Assembly: GCA_034716535.1 (NCBI GenBank)
Contig: JAYEJW010000227.1
Location: 1-12,946 of the forward strand
Length of the DNA stretch: 12,946 nt
Direction: 5' to 3'
Source: JAYEJW01 sp034716535
GTDB lineage: Bacteria; Pseudomonadota; Gammaproteobacteria; Chromatiales; Chromatiaceae
Shown: positions 7,659 to 12,946 of the stretch, one piece after another
Numbering within the stretch: position 1 is the stretch's first letter
Layout: every line of letters starts with the position of its first letter
The notes under the pieces: model-generated
What the model was told of the DNA's origin: nothing
Seen by the model: only the letters and a program-made list of their open reading frames with translations
The model's database searches: none
Made by a program: the position numbers and the translations under genes

Positions 7659-7931
7659 ATGTCCAGAAAAGAGAAAGTAACACGCGTTATCGACGGAGAC
7701 ACCTTCGAGACAGCCAGCAGGAAACACCCTGTGCGGCTGGCGAATGTGGACGCTCCTGAGAAAGGGAGAAAAGGCGGGACGGCGGCCACCAATGCCCTGC
7801 GCAACCTTATCCAAGGACAAGATGTCTCGGTAGACACCGTGGCCAGGGATAAGTACCGACGTTCGGTCGCTAACGTGAAGGTCGGCCGTAGATCCGTCAA
7901 CAAATCCATGCGCGACAAAGTTGGAAAATAA
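7659..7931 (+). CDS. Small thermonuclease (staphylococcal nuclease-like) protein
   Basis: 90 residues, clearly SNase-like. VIDGDTFET (Asp12, Asp14) is the first calcium/active-site strand. VRLANVDAPE gives the catalytic-type Arg26, Asp31 and Glu34. DKYRRSVANV supplies the second Arg (67/68), where the family usually has YGR. It ends at SVNKSMRDKVGK, just where longer SNases add a C-terminal helix, so it is either a minimal family member or slightly shortened. No signal peptide is visible, so the protein is probably cytoplasmic. ATG 7659 has AGGA ten bases upstream. It precedes the CBASS operon by 204 bases on the same strand; whether it belongs to that operon is unknown. Its base composition is less G+C-rich than the CBASS genes. 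Confidence 0.75.
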   Translation: MSRKEKVTRVIDGDTFETASRKHPVRLANVDAPEKGRKGGTAATNALRNLIQGQDVSVDTVARDKYRRSVANVKVGRRSVNKSMRDKVGK

Positions 7932-8135
7932 CCGATATTTGAGATCTCGTTTGAAATCAATGGTCGGAAGATTCGACTCAATTAAATTGGTGACGAGCTT
8001 GAGAGGGTTACGTTCGATATCTTCCCGGGAGATCCTGAGCACGGCTGAGCAATGGGAGCTATTTGCTGGCCTGACAGGAGTCCGCGCGGCCAAATTTCCC
8101 CCTATGAGTTTTCGGCCCATCAGGAGGGAATAAAC
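7932..8135 (+). promoter_or_regulatory. Leader region of the CBASS operon
   Basis: Less G+C-rich than its surroundings, and the most likely place for the CBASS promoter. A 70-codon plus-strand frame from a TTG at 7921 runs through it and ends at 8133, but it has no recognisable family and no ribosome binding site, so it is not called as a gene. A strong Shine-Dalgarno, AGGAGGG at 8122-8128, stands seven bases before ATG 8136 and fixes the start of the effector gene. No clear sigma-70 promoter could be assigned. Confidence 0.45.
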
Positions 8136-9665
8136 ATGGCTCACCACCAAGTCGCCGCGCGGATCGACGGCGATGATTTCCAAGGACGGATGTTTTGGAT
8201 CAAGGCCACCGAACTCTATACCGACCCGCCGCACCTCGCCCGCATCGCATATGAGTACGATCAGGCCATCGGCGTCGATGACCTCGTGCTGTTCTACCAT
8301 CCTCCCGGGATCGCCGACGGGCCGGAGCAGTATGACGTGGACGCGCTGCAGGCGAAGTTTCACGTCGACCACAAGGGGGTGTACTCCTCGGATTTCCTCC
8401 TCGAGGTTCCGCGCGGGAGCAAGACTTCGCTGCTGCAAAAGATGCACAAGGGATATCGGGCGCTGCACGAGGCGGGGCACCAATGTCGGCTCATCCTGGT
8501 CAGCAACTGGGGGTGGGACGACGCCGACGATTTGGCCAAGTCGATCAGGGCCGACGGGAAACTGCCAGACACCTTCTTCTCCGATGGCCCAGGCACCAAG
8601 CTGGGTAAGATCCGTGAGGCATGGCGTACTCACTTGGGGATCGACGGCAGCGAACTCGCCGACTTCGCGCGCCGGGTGCGCTGGGAACTGTATTTCTTCG
8701 CCTGCACACGTCAGCTCGACTACATGGCCGCCAAGTTGCAGAACGCCGGCTTGCGACCGCCCGACCCAACCAAGCGGGTCAACCCCTACGACGATCTGAT
8801 CCGAAAGCTCTTGTGCGAGCGGCGCGCCATCAATGTCGACGCCGACGCGCTGAGGGAGATCTGCGCGCGCGAGGACTTGGTGGCAGGCGAATGCCTCGAC
8901 CCGATCGGTCGTCGCGTCGGCCTGCGCAGCTACATGCGCTGGGCCGAGACCATGGAGGCCGATTGCATCGACCATGTATGTGTCGCCGAGCATTTCGACG
9001 GCCGCTACATTCGAGCGCCGGCGCTGTGGAATGGCACGGTCTACACCGAGGTGGTCGACTTCCTGGACAAGGTCGTGCGCGAGCAGGCAGCCGATGAGAT
9101 CCTCCTCGAGTGCCACCTCTCCCTGGCGTATCTCGCCGGCACCCGACTTCCGGCCAAGTGTGGGCTCTGCGTCGCTCCGGTACAGAAAGGCCGCCGTGGC
9201 CGCGAGGCGTGGCGTCCGGGCATAACGTCCGAAGGCCTACCGGAATGGAACGAGATTCGCCGTAGCAACGAGGGCGGGTCGGCCGACGTGGTCGTGGCCC
9301 TGTCGGTGACCCACGCCATCGGCGAGGATGTGAGTGCCTATTGCCAAGAAGACGGCCTGAACCCGGTAATATTCCTTGAACTGCTGCCCGAGCAGGGCGT
9401 CGGTCCCCACAGTATCCTGGGCCCCGATCACGCACAGCACCTCGCGGTTCAGGCACTCGACCGTATGCGCCAAGCACGCGGTTTGATCGGGCGTGGGGCA
9501 CGCGTCCATCTTTTTGCCGCGGCCCCCAATGCTTTGTTGTTCTTCCTCGGCCAGGTCGCCGGCGATCTGCTCCAGCCGATCCAGCTCTACGAGCACGACT
9601 GGGAAGGCGTGCAGAGCGGACTTTACCTGCCGAGTCTCTGCCTCCCTCCCAACCCAGTCGCATAA
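8136..9665 (+). CDS. cap4: CBASS effector: nuclease-SAVED protein (Cap4-like)
   Basis: 509 residues. The N-terminal part (1-200) resembles the DUF4297-type PD-(D/E)xK endonuclease of Cap4: GDDFQGRMFW at 12-21, then Glu40, Asp48/Asp49 and the strand LQAKFHVD with Gln72 and Lys74 as a QxK version of the catalytic strand. The C-terminal part (about 290-509) is a SAVED sensor, seen in ADVVVALSVTHAI, VHLFAAAPNALLFFLG near residue 456 and the ending GLYLPSLCLP. In Cap4, cyclic trinucleotide binding to SAVED drives oligomerisation and promiscuous dsDNA cleavage, killing or arresting the infected cell. ATG 8136 is chosen over upstream in-frame codons because of the strong AGGAGGG. It is the first gene of the CBASS operon, 26 bases before the CD-NTase. 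Confidence 0.88.
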   Translation: MAHHQVAARIDGDDFQGRMFWIKATELYTDPPHLARIAYEYDQAIGVDDLVLFYHPPGIADGPEQYDVDALQAKFHVDHKGVYSSDFLLEVPRGSKTSLLQKMHKGYRALHEAGHQCRLILVSNWGWDDADDLAKSIRADGKLPDTFFSDGPGTKLGKIREAWRTHLGIDGSELADFARRVRWELYFFACTRQLDYMAAKLQNAGLRPPDPTKRVNPYDDLIRKLLCERRAINVDADALREICAREDLVAGECLDPIGRRVGLRSYMRWAETMEADCIDHVCVAEHFDGRYIRAPALWNGTVYTEVVDFLDKVVREQAADEILLECHLSLAYLAGTRLPAKCGLCVAPVQKGRRGREAWRPGITSEGLPEWNEIRRSNEGGSADVVVALSVTHAIGEDVSAYCQEDGLNPVIFLELLPEQGVGPHSILGPDHAQHLAVQALDRMRQARGLIGRGARVHLFAAAPNALLFFLGQVAGDLLQPIQLYEHDWEGVQSGLYLPSLCLPPNPVA

Positions 9666-9677
9666 TGCCCCGTTGAA

Positions 9678-9683
9678 AAGGAG
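9678..9683 (+). promoter_or_regulatory. Ribosome binding site of the CD-NTase gene
   Basis: AAGGAG lies eight bases before TTG 9692. It supports the TTG as the true start, since no ATG or GTG is suitably placed. Confidence 0.65.
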
Positions 9684-9691
9684 ACACCCCT

Positions 9692-10813
9692 TTGGAACTG
9701 CCCAGCTACTTCACTGATTTTCTCAAGGAGATCCGTTTAACCAAAGCCCAGCGCGCCGATGCCGCCACCGGCCACAAAACCTTGCGCAAGCGCCTCACCG
9801 AGGACGACGAGTACAAAGACAAGGTGGTTTCAACCTTTATACAGGGCAGTTACCGGCGCGCCACGGCAGTGCGTCCCAAGGGCGACAAGCGCTCTGATGT
9901 GGATGTGATCGTCGTGTCCAATCTCGATCACAACGAATGGACACCCAAGCAGGTCCTCGAGTATTTCGAGGGCTTTGTGAAGAAATACTACGATGGCAAG
10001 TACGAGATCCAGGGGCGTTCCATCGGCATTAATCTCTCCTATGTTGCACTCGACTTGGTGATCACGGCCGCACCGTCCGAGGCCCAGCAGAAGGCGCTGC
10101 GCTCAGCTGCGGTCCAGACCGACCGCGACTTGGAGGAGGCTGCCGACTGGCTGCTCAGTACGACGTGGAGTGAGAACGCTCTGTTCCTGGCGGAAGCAGC
10201 CGCGCAGCCGACCTGGAAAAAAGAGCCACTGCTCATCCCCGATCTGGATACACAGGAGTGGCAGCGCACCGATCCGCTCACACAGATCGCCTGGGCCGCC
10301 AACAAGAACCGCGTTTGCAACAAGCATTTCGTCAATTTGGTCAAAGCCATCAAGTGGTGGCGCCTGCTCCAGGAGGGGCTTCCCAAGTACCCCAAGGGTT
10401 ATTCGCTCGAGCGCCTCATCGGCGAGTGCTGTCCCGACGGGGTCGGCTCGGTCGCTGAGGGTGTCACACTCACCCTTGAGGACTTCGTATTGCGGTTCGA
10501 GCCGGACATCTTGGACGAGCGCACACCGGTACTGCGTGACTACGGTGTACCCGAGCACGACGTGCTCAAGCGTGTAGACTTCGATGATTTCAAGGCACTC
10601 TACGATGCTGTTGCCGAGGCGGCCGAAGCGGCCCGGACCGCGCTCGATGAGAAAGATCTGACGGCGAGTGCCTGCCAGTGGCGCGAACTCCTCGAAAGTA
10701 AGTTCCCCGAGCCGAAAGATGGGTGTAAGTCCCGGAACGCCAGTGGCGGGGCTGCCGCCGGTTTCACTGTTCCAACCACGCGCAGCACGCCAGATCGTAC
10801 ACGCTTTGCCTGA
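9692..10813 (+). CDS. cdnD: CBASS cyclic oligonucleotide synthase (CD-NTase, CdnD-like)
   Basis: 373 residues from a TTG start with a good ribosome binding site. The nucleotidyltransferase signature is GSYRRATAV at 52-60, then SDVDVIVVS with Asp69 and Asp71, and a third acidic residue Asp121 in ALDLVITAAPSEA. The N-terminal RLTKAQRADAATGHKTLR resembles clade D enzymes. Some of these make a cyclic trinucleotide that activates SAVED effectors, which fits the Cap4-like neighbour; the actual product is inference. After the folded core the last 30 or so residues form a Gly/Ala-rich flexible tail ending TRFA. In type II CBASS, Cap2 activates the C-terminus of this enzyme and conjugates it to a target, so a flexible tail with a small last residue is expected. 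The gene probably overlaps cap2. Confidence 0.92.
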   Translation: MELPSYFTDFLKEIRLTKAQRADAATGHKTLRKRLTEDDEYKDKVVSTFIQGSYRRATAVRPKGDKRSDVDVIVVSNLDHNEWTPKQVLEYFEGFVKKYYDGKYEIQGRSIGINLSYVALDLVITAAPSEAQQKALRSAAVQTDRDLEEAADWLLSTTWSENALFLAEAAAQPTWKKEPLLIPDLDTQEWQRTDPLTQIAWAANKNRVCNKHFVNLVKAIKWWRLLQEGLPKYPKGYSLERLIGECCPDGVGSVAEGVTLTLEDFVLRFEPDILDERTPVLRDYGVPEHDVLKRVDFDDFKALYDAVAEAAEAARTALDEKDLTASACQWRELLESKFPEPKDGCKSRNASGGAAAGFTVPTTRSTPDRTRFA

Positions 10814-12623
10814 ATCGCCCCCTTCACCCTCAGGTGCGTTGCTTGCCGGCCGGCGTGCTCTTGATGGTCTTGCCGCCGTGCGCCTCAACGAGGATCTGAA
10901 GTGGCACAGCTATTCCAGCGGCTGGCTGCTGCACGTGATGATCGATACCGGCTTGGCGTCGACGACATTCGTGCCAAACCCCTCCGCCTGGCACATATGG
11001 ATCGACCCGGCTTACCCTCAGGGTGCGATCAATGTCTACCCGGCCGCCGAGGGCGGTCTCGTGCACACTTTCCCCCACATGGAGGCCAACGAGCCGCCTC
11101 GACCCAAGTGGCCGTGCCGCCGCGGCAAGCTCTGCTTGGTGACACCGCAGTCGGTGTTTGCACGTTTGGGTGATCGGCGCGAACCGAGCGACGCGAATGA
11201 GCGGTTATTCTGGCATCTCCAACGCGCTGTGAGTTGGGTCAGTGCAGCCGCCTCCAATACACTCCTCCAGCCGGGTGATCCATTCGAGCTGCCGCGCTTT
11301 GTGCAGGAGGACGAGCGCCCACTAACCGTGGCACATCAGGAGAATGCGCGGACTTTCGGGTTGTGGCAGAAGACCAATCCCACCTGGGGTATCGCCACTC
11401 TGGCGCCGGCTGCAGATCGCGCGGATCTGCTGGCGATAAAGGAGTTCCTTGATGAGGCTTGGCGACCGCTCGTGACGTACACTTGGGGGGATGCAGTTGG
11501 GCACGTAGATACGGCTTGGGCCGCCTGGTTGCGCCTGCCGGATCTGCCTGTGCTGCCGCCCTGGAAAGCGCCACGCACCTGGGCGCAGTTGGTGCAGACC
11601 TGCGCCACACTGGGCCTCGACTGGGCGGAGATGATCGATCAGATGGCCTGGATGGGTCGGCGGCGACCCGTGGACCTGCTGCTGCTCGGATTCCCGGTAT
11701 CGGGCCGTGTCGGAGAAGCCCCCACACAACTGACCTGGCAGGCGATCCGATTACCGCGGATCGGCGGGGATACAGCGGCCCCCCAGGGATTCCGTCCGAA
11801 TCGGTACGGGCGACGCCAGCAGGTGCATCTGGCGTTCGCCCCTGGTGCCACCATTACGTGGCAGCCAACGTACAACTGGGATGCTGCGGTACTTGGTGCC
11901 AGAGGCCGATACGCCGAACCTGTTCGCACGTCGCGAGCGTTGTTGATCGGTGTCGGCGCGGTTGGTGCGCCGCTCGGAGAGATGCTGGTTCGGGGGGGAA
12001 TGCAAGACTTAGATTTGGTCGATCCGGATCGGCTCGAAGCGGGTAATCTTGTCCGCCATACTCTGGCGTTAATGCAGGTCCGTGCCAGCAAGGCATCGGC
12101 TCTCGCCTCGCGCTTGGGCCGGCTCGCGCCGTTTGCACGCGTACGCGCTTTCCCAGTGGCCTTGCCGACGGTTCGCCCTGCACTCGCGCGGGTATTGACC
12201 GAGAGTGACCTCGTGATTGATTGCACGGCCGAGGATGAAGTGTTGGCGACCCTATCCACCTACGCCGACGGTCGGATCCGTCGCTACGTATCGATATCCG
12301 TTGGTTGGCAGGCACGTCGACTTTACTTCTTCTTTGCCTTGGGCAAATGCTTTCCGGCGGATGCCTTCGCGATTGCTTACGCTCCGTGGGCCGAGCGGGA
12401 GGCAGTAGACCAAGCTAAGTGTGGTTGCGCAGCAGACGCCCCAGGCTGCTGGCACCCGCTATTTCCCGCTCGGTACGACGCGACTATCTTGCTAGTTGCC
12501 GCCGCCGCGCAGATGATCGAGCGAGCGTGTACGGGGGCGTTAGCGGCAGGCCTACATGTGCTGGAATGTCGGACCGATGCGAACGGACTCCCTGGGTTGC
12601 GACAAGTTACGGCGCAGGGGTAA
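10719..12623 (+). CDS. cap2: CBASS E2-E1 ubiquitin-transfer-like fusion (Cap2)
   Basis: 634 residues from ATG 10719. The N-terminal E2-like domain carries a candidate catalytic Cys139 in RRGKLCLVTP. The C-terminal E1/ThiF-like adenylation domain begins with the nucleotide loop IGVGAVGAPLG near residue 411, followed by DLDLVDPDRLEAGNLVRH and Lys in RASKAS. A candidate E1 Cys577 lies in GCWHPLFPARYD, just before a helix. Cap2 adenylates the CD-NTase C-terminus, passes it through the E1 and E2 cysteines and conjugates it to a target, priming synthesis. The start is uncertain: ATG 10719 gives a 95-base overlap with the CD-NTase and has no good Shine-Dalgarno; GTG 10668 or TTG 10806 are alternatives, and TTG 10806 would give an 8-base overlap. 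The stop overlaps the cap3 ATG by one base (TAATG). Confidence 0.9.
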   Translation: MGVSPGTPVAGLPPVSLFQPRAARQIVHALPESPPSPSGALLAGRRALDGLAAVRLNEDLKWHSYSSGWLLHVMIDTGLASTTFVPNPSAWHIWIDPAYPQGAINVYPAAEGGLVHTFPHMEANEPPRPKWPCRRGKLCLVTPQSVFARLGDRREPSDANERLFWHLQRAVSWVSAAASNTLLQPGDPFELPRFVQEDERPLTVAHQENARTFGLWQKTNPTWGIATLAPAADRADLLAIKEFLDEAWRPLVTYTWGDAVGHVDTAWAAWLRLPDLPVLPPWKAPRTWAQLVQTCATLGLDWAEMIDQMAWMGRRRPVDLLLLGFPVSGRVGEAPTQLTWQAIRLPRIGGDTAAPQGFRPNRYGRRQQVHLAFAPGATITWQPTYNWDAAVLGARGRYAEPVRTSRALLIGVGAVGAPLGEMLVRGGMQDLDLVDPDRLEAGNLVRHTLALMQVRASKASALASRLGRLAPFARVRAFPVALPTVRPALARVLTESDLVIDCTAEDEVLATLSTYADGRIRRYVSISVGWQARRLYFFFALGKCFPADAFAIAYAPWAEREAVDQAKCGCAADAPGCWHPLFPARYDATILLVAAAAQMIERACTGALAAGLHVLECRTDANGLPGLRQVTAQG

Positions 12624-12946
12624 TGGCAGAGCCGACGCTACGCTTCGGGTCAACAGACGGGCGCTTCGCGGTGCACTTGAGTAGGCCGTTGGCGCTGGCA
12701 TTAGCTAAGATGTCGCTCGCCGCTGGATCCCGAGAGACCGGCGGAATCCTTGCTGGCTACTACAGCACCGATGAACGAACGGCGGTCGTGACCGAAATCT
12801 CACCCCCGCCTGCGGACTCTAATTACGGATTCAGCGTTCCCCTGGTGTTTCGCAGTAAGGCGCGGCGTGCAGGCAATGGCCATTCCCTTGTCAAACGCTG
12901 CAACGCGGCTGCGGGACACCAGGGGAGCGCCCGGAGGGTTAGCTTG
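12623..12946 (+). CDS. cap3: CBASS JAB/MPN-family deconjugating protease (Cap3), N-terminal part, possibly interrupted
   Basis: Starts at ATG 12623 inside the cap2 stop (TAATG) and runs off the window after 108 codons. Residues 1-70 fit Cap3: RETGGILAGYY at 37-47 with Glu38 as the JAMM glutamate, then TAVVTEISPPPADSNYG. Cap3 removes the CD-NTase from its targets and tunes down CBASS. Beyond about residue 74 the match to the family fades: the zinc-binding HxHP region, usually preceded by GEWH, is expected near residues 95-105 but is absent in all three forward frames. From 12845 the DNA instead forms a strong RNA-like stem. The gene is therefore either divergent, frameshifted or split by an insertion; the rest lies outside the window. 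Confidence 0.72.
   Translation, partial: MAEPTLRFGSTDGRFAVHLSRPLALALAKMSLAAGSRETGGILAGYYSTDERTAVVTEISPPPADSNYGFSVPLVFRSKARRAGNGHSLVKRCNAAAGHQGSARRVSL
12845..12946 (+). other. Possible structured RNA element inside cap3 (group II intron 5' end?)
   Basis: GTGTTTCGCAG (12845-12855) can pair with CTGCGGGACAC (12909-12919) over 11 consecutive pairs including two G-U wobbles. Inside it, GCGTGCAG (12865-12872) pairs with CTGCAACGC (12898-12906) with one bulge, and GGCAA (12872-12876) pairs with TTGTC (12888-12892), competing at one base. G-U pairs point to RNA rather than DNA symmetry. The element begins with GTG, like the group II intron 5' end (GUGYG), although the fifth base is T, and it begins where cap3 stops resembling its family. 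Nothing further can be seen because the window ends. Alternatives are chance structure in a divergent cap3 or another mobile element. Confidence 0.35.

Noticed and set aside
7921..8133. 70-codon frame in the CBASS leader
   Set aside because: TTG start overlapping the SNase stop region, no ribosome binding site and no recognisable family; treated as leader.
8052..8135. Upstream in-frame start for the SAVED effector
   Set aside because: ATG 8136 has a near-ideal AGGAGGG seven bases upstream, and the extra residues look like translated leader.
7518..9116. 532-codon open frame on the minus strand
   Set aside because: It runs antisense through the SNase gene, the leader and the first half of the SAVED effector, all with recognised motifs or a strong ribosome binding site on the plus strand. 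No family resemblance was seen, and long antisense frames are common in G+C-rich genes.
8830..9687. 285-codon minus-strand frame opposite the SAVED domain
   Set aside because: Composition is Arg/Gly/Pro-rich, no motif is seen, and the plus-strand SAVED domain is convincing.
12845..12946. Simple +1 frameshift in cap3
   Set aside because: In the +1 frame, W-C-F-A-V-R-R-G-V faintly resembles the family's F-x-R-G segment, but what follows does not lead to GEWHxHP. A frameshift alone explains less than an insertion, though it is not excluded.

Overview
The window is a piece of a bacterial anti-phage defence island from a high-GC organism. The G+C-rich codon use and the gene families suggest a proteobacterium, but that is inference; nothing here fixes the taxon. 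Nearly all of it is coding. No tRNA, rRNA, CRISPR array or complete insertion sequence was seen.

Layout. (1) 1-5803, plus strand: the 3' half of a type 1 BREX operon, with the C-terminal end of the methyltransferase PglX, the phosphatase-like PglZ and the AAA+/Lon-like BrxL. A small GxxExxY-family (PD-(D/E)xK-like) gene sits between pglX and pglZ. Near-perfect 27-bp inverted repeats bound it, encode its own two protein ends, and leave ATGA stop/start overlaps on both sides. (2) 5854-7493, minus strand, convergent with brxL: a two-gene unit of a sigma-70-like protein and an ImmA/IrrE metallopeptidase, joined by a TGATG overlap. (3) 7659-7931, plus strand: a very small staphylococcal-nuclease-like protein, divergent from the sigma-like gene across a 165-bp gap that holds a perfect 14-bp palindrome. 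(4) 8136 to the end, plus strand: a type II CBASS operon in the order nuclease-SAVED effector (Cap4-like), CD-NTase (CdnD-like), E2-E1 fusion (Cap2), JAB/MPN protease (Cap3). It is tightly packed, with one-base or longer overlaps.

How the parts work together. BREX marks self DNA by PglX methylation and blocks phage DNA replication, with PglZ and BrxL as core factors. CBASS acts after infection is sensed: Cap2 conjugates the CD-NTase through its C-terminus and primes it, the CD-NTase makes a cyclic oligonucleotide, and the SAVED domain of the Cap4-like protein binds it and unleashes DNA cleavage; Cap3 reverses the conjugation. The central sigma/ImmA pair may be a regulator, or an undescribed accessory module lodged between the two systems.

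Most unusual points: the inverted-repeat GxxExxY cassette inserted cleanly inside the BREX operon; the sigma-like/ImmA pair; and the cap3 gene, which stops resembling its family at about 12844, exactly where a strong RNA-like stem beginning GTG starts. This last suggests cap3 is interrupted by a structured RNA element such as a group II intron.
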